DNA from: an uncultured Acetatifactor sp.
Lineage (GTDB): Bacteria; Bacillota; Clostridia; Lachnospirales; Lachnospiraceae
DNA length: 37,266 bases
Assembly (NCBI GenBank): GCA_947625475.1
Contig: CANQOL010000032.1
Location: forward strand, 1 to 37,266
Direction of reading: 5' to 3'
Below the pieces are notes generated by a model. That model worked only from the letters and a program-made list of their open reading frames with translations. It made no database searches and was not told where the DNA came from. Position numbers and translations under genes: made by a program. This document shows positions 15,095 to 24,678 of the stretch, piece after piece. Position 1 is the stretch's first letter. Every line of letters starts with the position of its first letter.

Positions 15095-16147
15095 TTAAAA
15101 CATCGTGTTCTTCTTCACGTACTCAAAGTCTCTGGCCGCGGCCCTGGCGGTCTCGGCGGAGAGGGTCTTTTGTCTGTAAAGCTGGATCAGGGCGTTGTCC
15201 ATGGTCAGGGAGCCCTCCGCCGCGGAGGTGGAGATGGCGGAGACGATCTGAGGGGTCTTGCCCTCCCGGATCAGGTTCCGGATGGCGGGGGTCACCATCA
15301 TGAGCTCCGCCGCGCAGACTCTCCCGCCTCCCCGCTTGGGAAGCAGCTGCTGGGAGAGCACCGCCATCAAAGTGGTGGAGAGCTGGAGGCGGATCTGCCT
15401 CTGGCGGCCCTCCGGGAACACGTCCACAATCCGGTCCACGGCCTCGGCGGCCGAGTTGGTGTGGAGGGTGGCGAAGACCAGATGCCCGGTCTCGGCGGCG
15501 GTCAGGGCGGTCTCGATGGTGTTCAGATCCCGCATCTCCCCGATCAGGATCACGTCCGGATCCTCCCGGAGGATGGCCCGCAGGCCGGACTCGTAGCTCT
15601 CGGTGTCGGTCCCGATCTCCCGCTGGTTGACGGTGCATCTATCGGGCGTGTAAATGTACTCGATGGGATCCTCCAGGGTCACAATGTGATGAGGATAGGT
15701 GTGATTGATCCGGTCCAGCAGGGCGGCCAGCGTGGTAGACTTGCCGGAGCCCGTCTCACCGGTGACCAGCACGATCCCCCGGTTTAATCCCGGGAATCTC
15801 TGCACCGCCGGGGGAAGCCCCAGGCTGTCCAGATCCGGAATGCGCTCGGAGAGGATCCGGATGGCCGCGGAAACACTGCCCTGCTGCCGGAAAAGATTGA
15901 TCCTGCAGCGGATCCCTCCCTCAAAGGTGATAGCCAGGTCCAGCTCCCCCTGGCGCTCGATTTTTGTATACTCTTCCCCCGCCATCTGGCGGGCGTAGGC
16001 CTCGCACTGGGCGTCGGTCATGATGCAGTCATCGAAATCCTGCAGATCCCCGTCCACCCGGATCCGGATGGGAAGCCCTTTTACAATATGAATGTCGGAG
16101 CAGCCTCTCTCCTTGGACTGCTGTACCACCTGCGTCAGATCTGTCAT
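15095..16147 (-). CDS. pilT: PilT retraction ATPase
   Basis: 350 residues. Walker A GETGSGKSTT is near residue 130, the acidic Asp box (LEDPIEY) near 158, Walker B (VILIGEMRD) near 198, the His box (GHLVFATLHT) near 222, and the PilT hallmark AIRNLIRE near 288. The latter separates retraction ATPases from assembly ATPases. It forms the cytoplasmic hexamer that depolymerises the pilus, so the pili are expected to be retractile. GGGAGAG precedes ATG 16147. It follows pilB by 39 bases. Confidence 0.95.
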   Translation of the reverse strand: MTDLTQVVQQSKERGCSDIHIVKGLPIRIRVDGDLQDFDDCIMTDAQCEAYARQMAGEEYTKIERQGELDLAITFEGGIRCRINLFRQQGSVSAAIRILSERIPDLDSLGLPPAVQRFPGLNRGIVLVTGETGSGKSTTLAALLDRINHTYPHHIVTLEDPIEYIYTPDRCTVNQREIGTDTESYESGLRAILREDPDVILIGEMRDLNTIETALTAAETGHLVFATLHTNSAAEAVDRIVDVFPEGRQRQIRLQLSTTLMAVLSQQLLPKRGGGRVCAAELMMVTPAIRNLIREGKTPQIVSAISTSAAEGSLTMDNALIQLYRQKTLSAETARAAARDFEYVKKNTMF

Positions 16148-16186
16148 ATCCGCTCTCCCTTTCTTCCTGCCTGCCTTCCCGCCCGC

Positions 16187-17881
16187 CTATTGATCGGTGG
16201 CATTGAGGATCCTCGTCATTTCGCTGACGGTGGTGATCCCCATCTCCACCAGTTCCCTGGCGTTCTCTTCCAGGGAGCGATAATTGCCCTCCCGCTTGAT
16301 TTCCTCCATGAGCTGGGCCCGGGGCACATTGTCCGCGATCAGCCTCTTGGAATTCTTGGAAAACAGGATAATCTCAAACACCGCGATCCTGCCCCGGTAG
16401 CCGGTATGATAACAGTTGGGGCAGCCCTTCCCCTTGTAGATTTTCACATTTTCCCGATTTCGGGGAAGGCCCATTCTGGCCAGCTCCTCCTCGTCGGCTA
16501 TGTACTCGGTCCGGCAGTCAGGACAGATCCTCCTGACCAGACGCTGGGAGATCACTCCCTTTACCGCCTCAGCAATCAGATAGGGCTCACAGCCGATATC
16601 CAGCAGCCGGTCCAGCATGGAGATGGCGGAGTTGGTGTGAATGGTGGAGAGAACATAGTGCCCGGTGATGGCGGCACGCAGGGCGATCTGGGCGGTCTCC
16701 CCGTCCCGGATTTCTCCAACCGCTATAATGTCCGGATCCTGCCGCAGGATGGAGCGCAGGCCGTTTGCGAAGGTCATATTCACCTTGTCGTTGATCTGCA
16801 CCTGGTTGACGCCGTCGATGTTGTATTCCACCGGGTCCTCCAGAGTGACCAGGTTCACCTCCTCCACGTTCAGAGTGTTGATCATGGTGTACATGGTGGA
16901 GGATTTGCCGGAGCCTGTAGGCCCCACAATCAAAACCATGCCGTCGGAATTCTCCATCAGCCGGTTGAATTTTTCCAGATTTTCCCCAAAAAGCCCCAGG
17001 CTGTCCGCCTTCAGCAGCTGAGCGCTCTTGTTCAGCAGACGGATGGTGATCTTCTCCCCGTAGATGGTGGGAAGGGTGGACACACGCAAATCGATCTCCA
17101 CGCCCTTCACCCTCACGTTGGTGCGGCCGTCCTGGGGAGAGCGCCTCTCCGTCAGATCCAGATTGGACATCACCTTGATTCGGGAAATCACAGAGCCCAT
17201 CAGATCCTTCGGCACCGTCAAAATCTGCCGCAGGACGCCGTCGATGCGCATCCGCACCACCATTTCCTTTTCCCGGGGCTCCATATGAATATCGGACGCC
17301 CGCTCCGTCACAGCCCTCTCGATGATAGAGTTGACCAGCCGGACCGTGGGGGCGGTAACGCTCTCGTCCGCAATCTCCTGGGCGGCGGCCTCCTGCTGGG
17401 CCTGGGCCCCTCCCGCCTCGCTTCGCATGGCCTCTATGGCCCGGGCCGCGCCCTCGTTCCCATAGAGGGTGGCAATAGCCCGGTCAACCGCCGCAGACTG
17501 GGCGATCCTGGGGGAAACCCTCTTGCGGGTAGCGGTTCTCACCTCGTCAATGGCCACAAAGTTCATGGGATCCACCATAGCCAGAACCAGCTCGTCCCTG
17601 TTCAGCCGCAGAGGCACCACGCTGTGCTTCTTGGCAATATTCTTGGGGAGGATCCGGGCCATCTCCGTGGGGATATGCTCCTTGGTCAGATCCACATACT
17701 GAATCCCCAGCTGCTGGCTCATAGCGTCAATAAAGTCCTGTTCCGTGATGATGCCGCTGTCAATCAGCACCGTACCCAGACGCTGACGGGTTGTTTTTTG
17801 AATTTCAAGGGCCTTCTGAAGCTGTTCCTCGTTGATCAGGCCGGCAGTCTTCAGCAGGTCGCCCAGACGCATGTATGCCAT
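16187..17881 (-). CDS. pilB: PilB assembly ATPase
   Basis: 564 residues. An N-terminal MshEN/T2SSE_N-type domain (RLGDLLKTAGLINEEQLQKA) is followed by the hexameric ATPase core: Walker A GPTGSGKSST near 321, Asp box LEDPVEY, Walker B DIIAVGEIRD near 382, His box GHYVLSTIHT, and a four-cysteine zinc site (CPDC ... CPNC, about 450-488). It powers pilus extension. Some MshEN domains bind c-di-GMP; I could not test the binding motif rigorously here. The start is ATG 17881, seven bases after GGAGG; a longer in-frame reading upstream has no site. First gene of the locus. Confidence 0.95.
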   Translation of the reverse strand: MAYMRLGDLLKTAGLINEEQLQKALEIQKTTRQRLGTVLIDSGIITEQDFIDAMSQQLGIQYVDLTKEHIPTEMARILPKNIAKKHSVVPLRLNRDELVLAMVDPMNFVAIDEVRTATRKRVSPRIAQSAAVDRAIATLYGNEGAARAIEAMRSEAGGAQAQQEAAAQEIADESVTAPTVRLVNSIIERAVTERASDIHMEPREKEMVVRMRIDGVLRQILTVPKDLMGSVISRIKVMSNLDLTERRSPQDGRTNVRVKGVEIDLRVSTLPTIYGEKITIRLLNKSAQLLKADSLGLFGENLEKFNRLMENSDGMVLIVGPTGSGKSSTMYTMINTLNVEEVNLVTLEDPVEYNIDGVNQVQINDKVNMTFANGLRSILRQDPDIIAVGEIRDGETAQIALRAAITGHYVLSTIHTNSAISMLDRLLDIGCEPYLIAEAVKGVISQRLVRRICPDCRTEYIADEEELARMGLPRNRENVKIYKGKGCPNCYHTGYRGRIAVFEIILFSKNSKRLIADNVPRAQLMEEIKREGNYRSLEENARELVEMGITTVSEMTRILNATDQ

Positions 17882-17983
17882 ATCGCAGCCTCCGAACGTT
17901 GCAATTGTAGTGAAGTGAACCGTCCCCCGCACACGTTTTCCCGTTTATGCGGGCCGCCCATCAGGGCAAAAATCTACGTTTAT

Positions 17984-18012
17984 ATCTTATCAAAACGCAC
18001 AAGCTTTGTCAA
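17984..18012 (-). promoter_or_regulatory. Promoter of the pilB operon
   Basis: On the minus strand a perfect TTGACA, a 17-nt spacer and TAAGAT, with a start near 17977. The leader of about 95 nt contains a CCCGCA/TGCGGG hairpin, and no c-di-GMP riboswitch core is recognisable. Confidence 0.65.
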
Positions 18013-18090
18013 CGGATGGCGGGGCGGCAGAACAAATTGCACAAAAAAAAGCCCCAAAACCCGCACTGTATGCGAATCCCAGGACTTCCG

Positions 18091-18163
18091 TGCACCGCCA
18101 GGGGCTCGAACCCTGGACACCCTGATTAAGAGTCAGGTGCTCTACCAACTGAGCTAGCGGTGC
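18091..18163 (-). tRNA. tRNA-Lys (anticodon CTT)
   Basis: A 73-nt cloverleaf on the minus strand: acceptor GCACCGC/GCGGTGC with discriminator A, D-arm with AGCTCAGTTGGTAGAGC, anticodon stem CCTGA/TCAGG enclosing CTCTTAA (anticodon CTT), and T-loop GGTTCGAGCC. CCA is not encoded. Confidence 0.96.
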
Positions 18164-18204
18164 GTCTGTGTGTTCTGCGTTGCTTTCTTCCAAACACACA
18201 AGAG

Positions 18205-18233
18205 ATTATATTATAGGATGGGAAAGATTGCAA
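18205..18233 (-). promoter_or_regulatory. Promoter of tRNA-Lys
   Basis: TTGCAA, 17-nt spacer, TATAAT on the minus strand, about 40 bases before the tRNA. The remainder of 18234-18335 is AT-rich without a gene. Confidence 0.7.
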
Positions 18234-18335
18234 GTACTTTTTTATAAAAATTTCATTCTTTTTAAATGCTTTTTTTGTCCAATTTTTACCATTTCCGGGG
18301 ATTTTGCGGTTCTCCGGAGGTTCCCCGGCTCCGAC

Positions 18336-19018
18336 TCAGATTTTTCCCTGCTTCCTGAGCCGAAGGGCCGCCCGGGCCTCCTTCTCGCTGATCCCCGCCA
18401 CTGCCCGGGCATCCTTCGGGGCCAGGGGCAGATTCAGGGCCCGAAGGTAGCAGAGCTGCTTTTCTTCTCTTTTGCCACGCGCCAAACCCTGCTCCAGGCC
18501 CTCGCTCCTGCCCTGCTCCAGGCCCTCAAGCCTGCCATCCTCCACTAATTCTCTCAACGCTGTGCACATATCGTATCCCTCTCCTTCCTGCAAATATTTA
18601 TCTTTGTCTTTTTCAAAATTCTTCATTCCCACCAGCACACTGGCCGCCCTGGCCGTTTCCTCGTCCAGAGAATGATATACCGCGTTCTCTTCCAAATACT
18701 TCCTGAGCCTCTGCTTATCACTCCGGTAAGGAACCAGCCCAAACAAATCCTTCAGCGGACTTTTAAAACAGTCAAAGTCCTTCATCTCATTCAGGCACAC
18801 CAGATGGATTCGGTAGTCCGAAAACAGCTTCTCCCACTTCTCCCCATCCTGGCCAAAGTCCATCATATCCTTCAGGCTTCGGGGCCCGTCCCAGGGTTCT
18901 CAAAGAGCTCATCCGCTTTAATCACACGTTCCCCTCCGAAGAGCGCCCCGTTAAACAGATCCGCAAAGCGGACATTGTCCCTCAGGTAATCCATCAGGAC
19001 GTCGTTTACCTCGCCCAT
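18336..19018 (-). pseudogene. Decayed Rpn-family nuclease gene (internal deletion and frame break)
   Basis: The start is intact: AGGAGG then ATG 19018, encoding MGEVNDVLMDYLRDNVRFADLFNG, a typical N-terminus of clostridial Rpn/PD-(D/E)XK proteins. This frame stops at 18872. The C-terminal part continues in another frame (from about 18890 to 18336: DFGQDGEKWEKLFSDYRIHL to the LRLRKQGKI end). The nuclease core of roughly 150 residues that should lie between them is missing. A consensus promoter still stands upstream. The C-terminal 80 residues are nearly the same as the fragment at 20854-20603. I infer a remnant of a once intact gene. Confidence 0.8.
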
Positions 19019-19193
19019 ATACTTTCCTCCTTTTTTCGGGCAGGAATGCCATGGGCCAACGCCGCCCATACATTTCTGCCGCATGTTTCATTGTCTGATT
19101 TCCGGTAAAAACGGCAGAAATGCCGGCGAAAATCGCCACAAACAACAGATGAATTGAGAATCGGAACATAATTTATGTTCTTTATGTGATTTG

Positions 19194-19222
19194 ATTATAA
19201 ATGAATGTTTTGTTTTTGTCAA
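19194..19222 (-). promoter_or_regulatory. Consensus promoter upstream of the decayed Rpn gene
   Basis: A perfect TTGACA, 17-nt spacer, TATAAT on the minus strand. A small palindrome (AACATAATTTATGTT, about 19164-19180) lies just downstream and could be an operator. Confidence 0.75.
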
Positions 19223-19274
19223 GGTAGAATTTTTGAAAATATCTTTTAAAAAAATATCTTATGCGCGGCCCGGT

Positions 19275-20231
19275 TTACTTTTGCTCCCCATCCGCCTCCG
19301 AAGGGGCAATGCCGCGTTCCCGGATAACCTTGAGTGCCTTCTCCAGCTCGGCCACCGCCCGATCCCGCTCCGCGATGGCCTGTTTCCAATTGATTTCAAA
19401 CCGATCCCGCTCTGCGGCCGCCTGGTCCCGCTCTGCCGTGGTCTGACCCAGCTTAGCCGTGGTTTCCTTCAGCAGCCGTTCCCGTCCCGCCGTGCGGCGG
19501 TAGTAGTCCTCTCTGGCCTCGCACTGCAGGCGGATCTTTTCCTCCTTCGTCAGTCGGGCGACGGTGCAGACAGCGTTTTGCAGGTTCTCATCTTCTCTGG
19601 CGAGCATCTTCAATTCCTCCCATGTGGCTGCGTTAAACAGGGCGGCCCATTTGTCCAGACCGTGTTCCCGGTCCCGTTTCGTGGCTAACTGTGTCTGAGT
19701 CAAGTCTAACACACAGAGGCGGAATTTTCTACTGTAAATTTGACGGGTTTTCTCATTGATCATATAATAGTTTGAGAAAAATTCCGGATGTTCCTCAAAG
19801 AGTGTGAAATTCAGGATCCCGATCTGGATGGCCGGACGGACATCCAGGTAGTTCTCGCCCCGGTTCATGGTACTGAAGGTACGGCCCAGGTAACACAGGG
19901 AGCGCTCCGGCCAGTCCCCTTCGTTGATCACCTGGAGCTCCAGGTTCAGGTGAGCGCGCCCGTTCAGTCTCACCAGTGTATCCAGCATATAGGTCTTTTC
20001 GTCAATGGCTTCTCCCAGTTCAATGGGATTGAGGATGGAGATGCCGGTCACCTCCTGTGGCTCCAGATAGAGCAGGGAGCAGACGAGTGCCTTCAGCACA
20101 TGGGGATCCTGCTGCATCATAGCGCGGAAGAGGTAATCGTTGCACATGTGCACGGGGACAGGGCCGGTGAGGGATTCCAGAGATACCGGCAAAATCCCGG
20201 TTTTGGGGGACAGAGATGGATTTTTGTTCAT
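19275..20231 (-). CDS. Rpn-family PD-(D/E)XK nuclease / transposase-like protein
   Basis: 318 residues. An N-terminal PHVLKALVCSLLYLEPQEVTGI region and the catalytic stretch LDTLVRL ... LNLELQV near 110-130 give the D ... ExQ pattern of the PDDEXK_2 family. A NYYMINE/LCVLDLTQ middle region follows, and the C-terminal third is a regular coiled coil of AERD units (about 265-300). Known Rpn proteins promote RecA-independent recombination, though the role of this subfamily is unproven. ATG 20231 follows AAGGAG. The upstream leader includes a large hairpin (AAGAACGGC ... GCCGTTCTT, about 20348-20397). The upstream longer frame is not supported by a ribosome site. Confidence 0.85.
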   Translation of the reverse strand: MNKNPSLSPKTGILPVSLESLTGPVPVHMCNDYLFRAMMQQDPHVLKALVCSLLYLEPQEVTGISILNPIELGEAIDEKTYMLDTLVRLNGRAHLNLELQVINEGDWPERSLCYLGRTFSTMNRGENYLDVRPAIQIGILNFTLFEEHPEFFSNYYMINEKTRQIYSRKFRLCVLDLTQTQLATKRDREHGLDKWAALFNAATWEELKMLAREDENLQNAVCTVARLTKEEKIRLQCEAREDYYRRTAGRERLLKETTAKLGQTTAERDQAAAERDRFEINWKQAIAERDRAVAELEKALKVIRERGIAPSEADGEQK

Positions 20232-20602
20232 AAAGACTCCTTCCTGTAGATTGGCAGGAAGAGCCTCTCTCCCTGCTTCATGTGATAGTGGAATGTAAGC
20301 AAAGAGATTGAACAAAGAAGGACTGAAAGGAAAGTCCTTGAACCGAAGAACGGCAGTTGGCCGCAGGCGGCCGGAGACGAGGGAGCCGTTCTTGACAGAA
20401 TTACAGAAAGTTGAAATCCTTTGCCTGAATTCAGCATAACACAGACAGGTGGAATTTGACAAGAGATTTTCAGCATATACAGGAGGCCAAATTTTTATGT
20501 ATTATATCAAGGCAATCACATACGACATTTCCGTCCTGTTGATGAGGGCCGGACCTTCCTATTTCACAGGAAGTTCCAGCCCTTATATTTGGACACTCCA
20601 AT

Positions 20603-20870
20603 CTAAATCTTCCCCTGCTCCCTGAGCCGGAGAGCTGTCCTGGCTTCCTTCTCGCTGATCCCCGCCACCGCCCGGGCCTCCTTCGGGGCCAGGTGCAGCT
20701 TCAGGGCCCGAAGGTAGCAGAGCTGTTTTTCTTCTCTTTTGCCCTGCTCCAGATCACGCTCCAGACCCTCAAGCCTGCCATCCTCCACTAACTCTCTCGG
20801 CGCCGTGCACATATCGTAGTCTTCTCCTTCCTGATATTTCTCTCTGTTTTTCAAAATATATTTTGGCCTT
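20603..20870 (-). pseudogene. C-terminal fragment of another Rpn-family gene
   Basis: An open frame of 83 codons from a TTG at 20854 reads YQEGEDYDMCTAPRELVEDG to ARTALRLREQGKI, nearly a duplicate of the C-terminus of the decayed gene at 18336. There is no N-terminal or nuclease domain and no ribosome site. It is a same-strand duplicate, so the two fragments form direct repeats of about 250 bp around the intact Rpn gene. The gap 20471-20602 contains a small hairpin (CTTCCT/AGGAAG) and no gene. Confidence 0.75.
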
Positions 20871-20899
20871 CGTTTGCATCCTGAATAGGCAGACAGCTT

Positions 20900-23800
20900 C
20901 TAGTCCTTTTTTTCATACCCATATATCGCAGCAATACCATAATACCTAGCCATCCACGCATTAACCCAATCGTCTGCAGCCTCCTTCAGATATCCTGTTC
21001 CATTATATGCATCATAGATACTATCAGAAGGTTTTACAATAGGGATCTCCACTGAATCTGCCCCCTCTTCCACCGCTGCTTCTATCAGTTCGATTTCCTC
21101 CTTCACCTGTCGCCATGTATTTTGCAGCTTTGGATACTCTCCCAAAAAGGAAACGGCAAAAAACAACAGCATCATCACTGATAGTACCCCGCATGCAAGT
21201 CTCGCATGTTCCCAAAATTCACTATATAACCATGCCAATACCACAATCAGCATAACCGAACCCAAGAACCAAGCTCTATCCGGATAATTATTGGAAAAGG
21301 TCAACACGGCAACAGAAACCAGGCTTGTCAAAAAATACATGACAGCAAACGCAATTTTATGAATTTTCCCCGCCTTGTTTCCTGAGCAGAAAATATAAAG
21401 AGCTCCCGCAATTCCGATCATAATAAACAGACTGCCAAATTCTCTTACAGTAATATGGAAGAGATCTCCCATTCTGTTCAGGTAAGTATCTAAATCCGTT
21501 TTTACAGACGAAGTTATACGGGCACTGCTCACAGGCGCGCCGAGCAAAAACAAATAACCGACAATCCCTTCAAGAATACCTCCAAAAGCCCATTTGGGAA
21601 TTGTCCGCCTCTTGAACACATACCCACCTCCTGTAAGCAGAATTCCCAAGAAAATTGCTGCGCATCCAGTATTTTCGTTGCTGCACCCCGCCAGCAGTCC
21701 CAATGCTCCCACCAAAACCGCATTTCGCCAAGTATCCCCTATTTTCCCCGGGGTGCTAAATTCCACTCTATAAAGCAATGTAAAGGACAAAATCAGAACC
21801 GCCATCCACAGATAATTTGCCGCCCCGGAAGCCCATAACACTGTCATACCAAACTGCGGCAAGAAAAACCACAGGCACACATAGATCAAAATCAAAAGAG
21901 ACGCACTCCTTTTTTTGCCATAAGCCGCATGTAAATAAATAAGGGCTCCCAGTGCCACGAACATCAAAGTATTAAAAATCCGAAAACCCTTTTGGCCCAG
22001 CAGAAGCACCACCTGGAGAAGCCCATGCGCTATCACTCTCCCATTCCAGTATATACGATGATTAAGCATGGAAGGAATTACCTCCCATATTTTCATCTTA
22101 CTTACATTTCCCGGCAACCCATCTGTAAAAAAGAAATGATACATAAAATCGTCTGATGTCCAACTCACCATAAAATTCAATTTCAAAAGGATTATGCCTG
22201 CTCCCGCAGCGACAACCGCCATCAGGCATACCCCCATTGCAGACGCGCGCCGGCCATAAGGTACACCGGGAGCGGATTTCTTATTCCAATCTTCTAAAAT
22301 AGAAAGCATCGGCAAGGCTGCTTTTTCCAAAGATTTCCCCCAGGCCCTCACAGTGCCCATAATCCGCTGCCACATATTTTTGCAAACCAAGGAAAAACCT
22401 ATTACCATGAATGCAACAAATGAAATGACTTCCGCAAACCTCCAACTCACCCGCTTTCCGAAGCGCACCTCCACTACTCCGTCATATCCTTCCGGAATAT
22501 TCACATAAATCCGGTTATTTTCCTCCGACCGGCCCACCTCCAAATGCTCCCCTGTTGCACAATCCCTTGCCTCATAGCCAGGATAATAAAATGCCGGAAC
22601 CGTCAAATAAGCCTGCTTGTCCTTCGCCCTTAAGGCAATTTTCATTCTATCAGCTTCTTTTTCATATGACAGAACCTCGATTCCCTGTCCTCCCTCACTT
22701 TGGTCTGATAAACATGTCCAAATATCGCTGTTTGCATAAAGATAATCTCCCCCGTTCAACTGAATAGGGTCAAACTCTATGCTGTCATATCGAAAAGATC
22801 CTCCTTGATATAGCAGTATTTCGTAAACATAGGCAGTTCCCTGCAGCACCGCTAAAAGGCATAACACAGCGGAAAGCGTTCTAACGTAGGTCCCATTCCA
22901 CCGCTCCTGCAAATCCATCAGCACAAAGCACCCTAACACCGTACACAAAAGAGAACCTATTGATAGATATCTGTAAGGAACACCTGCGCTTGCCGCCAGC
23001 CCACTCAGTTTTTCACTAAAAAAGGAAAGCCTGTCATATGGGAACAGATTTGTCGCCATATACAAGGACAGCCCCGACAAGAAAAAGGCCAAAGCAGCAG
23101 GCCGTTTCAGTTTCTGGGTTTTCCAGCTGCCACTCACTGCCAGATAGAGTATCAGCACGATCAGAAAAGCCGTTCCAAGTGCAATTGGCGTTTTATTTCC
23201 CAAACTCAGCACATCATTTCCGTGACTTCCCGCCACATTTCCGTTGAAAATGGGAGCCAGAAGTTCCATCCATGTCGCACCCTGTCGTTGAATCTTCCCT
23301 CCAGTTCCAATTACTGCGACATTCAAATTTTCACCCATATACTGGATATAAGGTACCATAAACCAGAGATTCAACAGAGCAGCAATCCCCGTTACCTTTC
23401 CCAGATAGCATAGCGTTTTTGTCCGAATAGTTCTGCGAAATCCCACCAGCAAGGCCGCCGCTGCAAAAATGCCTGCTATACGTGCCGTCAGCATATGAGT
23501 CTGCAAAAGACCTGTTATCCCCAACACCGGGGCCAGCCAATTATGCCCATACCCAGGCTCTTCTGGATCCTCCACCAATGCATAATAAATTCCCAACGCG
23601 GCAAGCGGTAAAAACATCAGTGCAGAATATTCATCCACTGCTGACTTGATATACAAACAATACATTCTATAAATAGACAATGTATATAATATACTGCCGA
23701 TCAGTCCTATGTATTTATCGCTGCTGATCCTCTTGAAGCTATAATATGCGATTCCCGCCGTTCCAAGATTTATTGCAAAGACAAAATATTTATATGCTCC

Positions 23801-24658
23801 CTGGACAGTAAAGCCCGCTATACGTAAAAGAGCCGGCAACAGAATCGTGAGGTCGCCACACATAACAGAGACCGGGTATCCCCAGCCGCCAAGCCAATCC
23901 GTCTGGATTCTTACAGGAAATTGACCCGCCAGGATCCCATCCTTCAAGCCTTCTATGCGATGCAAATGAAACTCCAGTTCCTGTCCATTGGTATAATATT
24001 CCCCCAAGACCCCGCAGGAGGCCAGAATCGCTGTCCCCACAATTCCAAGTAAAACTACCCTGTCAAGCTCTCCCTTTTTACATCTTTCCCAAAGCAGAAC
24101 CAACAAATTGACAGCAGCAAGAAATGCCAGCAGACGGCTCCCCCTGTACCAGATGGAATTCCATGCTGTCCGTATCTCCACACGATCTACAGCCAAACGA
24201 CCGCTATTCCCATATCCAATTTTTAAGCGCATCCCATCTAATCTGTTATTGGCCCAAAAGTCATATTCCGCACAATTATCTGAAGCTGCAAGCATCACAT
24301 GATCACTGTATACACTGTATGCTCCTCTGCCGTCCGCCAGTACATCACAGCTGTTTTTATCGCTGTCCGTTTGATAATATACCTTCACCTGATAAATATC
24401 CGGCCTCAGCCCGACAGAAGGCGTAAGAAAATACGTTTCTCCTTCTGCTGCCTCTATTACATTCGCCGCTGACTCTTCCCCACCGGAATATAACACTAAA
24501 TCCGTCCCGGTAAAGATATATTCTTTTTCCCCCTCAAGGCTGAAAAGCAGGATTCCTGCCGCAAAGATCAATATTTCCAGCAAAGTAAGCCCGACATACC
24601 AGTTTTTTCGCAGCCCTTTCCTTATCCTTTGAGTCTCTTTTATACCTATTCTCGTCAT
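20900..24658 (-). CDS. Fusion of a YfhO-like membrane protein with a second GT-C-like module
   Basis: 1252 residues. The first 760 or so match the neighbour at 30929 closely (HLHRIEGLKDGILAGQFPVRI, GWGYPVSVMCGD, NLFPYDRLSFF, then a beta domain VPAFYYPGYEA). The last 450 form another multi-span module starting SWTSDDFMYHFFF with RIYWNGRVIAHG, resembling the DUF6056/GtrII-type membrane glycosyltransferases. Polytopic proteins of this kind are thought to transfer lipid-linked sugars to surface polymers. ATG 24658 follows GAGAGAGG; a longer reading overlaps the previous gene. Its base composition is visibly more AT-rich than the rest of the operon, suggesting separate ancestry. It is the last gene of the operon, and I see no clear terminator after it. 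Confidence 0.75.
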   Translation of the reverse strand: MTRIGIKETQRIRKGLRKNWYVGLTLLEILIFAAGILLFSLEGEKEYIFTGTDLVLYSGGEESAANVIEAAEGETYFLTPSVGLRPDIYQVKVYYQTDSDKNSCDVLADGRGAYSVYSDHVMLAASDNCAEYDFWANNRLDGMRLKIGYGNSGRLAVDRVEIRTAWNSIWYRGSRLLAFLAAVNLLVLLWERCKKGELDRVVLLGIVGTAILASCGVLGEYYTNGQELEFHLHRIEGLKDGILAGQFPVRIQTDWLGGWGYPVSVMCGDLTILLPALLRIAGFTVQGAYKYFVFAINLGTAGIAYYSFKRISSDKYIGLIGSILYTLSIYRMYCLYIKSAVDEYSALMFLPLAALGIYYALVEDPEEPGYGHNWLAPVLGITGLLQTHMLTARIAGIFAAAALLVGFRRTIRTKTLCYLGKVTGIAALLNLWFMVPYIQYMGENLNVAVIGTGGKIQRQGATWMELLAPIFNGNVAGSHGNDVLSLGNKTPIALGTAFLIVLILYLAVSGSWKTQKLKRPAALAFFLSGLSLYMATNLFPYDRLSFFSEKLSGLAASAGVPYRYLSIGSLLCTVLGCFVLMDLQERWNGTYVRTLSAVLCLLAVLQGTAYVYEILLYQGGSFRYDSIEFDPIQLNGGDYLYANSDIWTCLSDQSEGGQGIEVLSYEKEADRMKIALRAKDKQAYLTVPAFYYPGYEARDCATGEHLEVGRSEENNRIYVNIPEGYDGVVEVRFGKRVSWRFAEVISFVAFMVIGFSLVCKNMWQRIMGTVRAWGKSLEKAALPMLSILEDWNKKSAPGVPYGRRASAMGVCLMAVVAAGAGIILLKLNFMVSWTSDDFMYHFFFTDGLPGNVSKMKIWEVIPSMLNHRIYWNGRVIAHGLLQVVLLLGQKGFRIFNTLMFVALGALIYLHAAYGKKRSASLLILIYVCLWFFLPQFGMTVLWASGAANYLWMAVLILSFTLLYRVEFSTPGKIGDTWRNAVLVGALGLLAGCSNENTGCAAIFLGILLTGGGYVFKRRTIPKWAFGGILEGIVGYLFLLGAPVSSARITSSVKTDLDTYLNRMGDLFHITVREFGSLFIMIGIAGALYIFCSGNKAGKIHKIAFAVMYFLTSLVSVAVLTFSNNYPDRAWFLGSVMLIVVLAWLYSEFWEHARLACGVLSVMMLLFFAVSFLGEYPKLQNTWRQVKEEIELIEAAVEEGADSVEIPIVKPSDSIYDAYNGTGYLKEAADDWVNAWMARYYGIAAIYGYEKKD

Positions 24659-24678
24659 CAAGCCCGGCCTCTCTCTCT

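Noticed and set aside
16088..18157. A 689-codon plus-strand open frame across pilB
   Set aside because: It is the complement of the certain pilB gene and part of tRNA-Lys, has His/Gln/Pro-rich nonsense composition and no ribosome site. A shadow of GC-rich coding.
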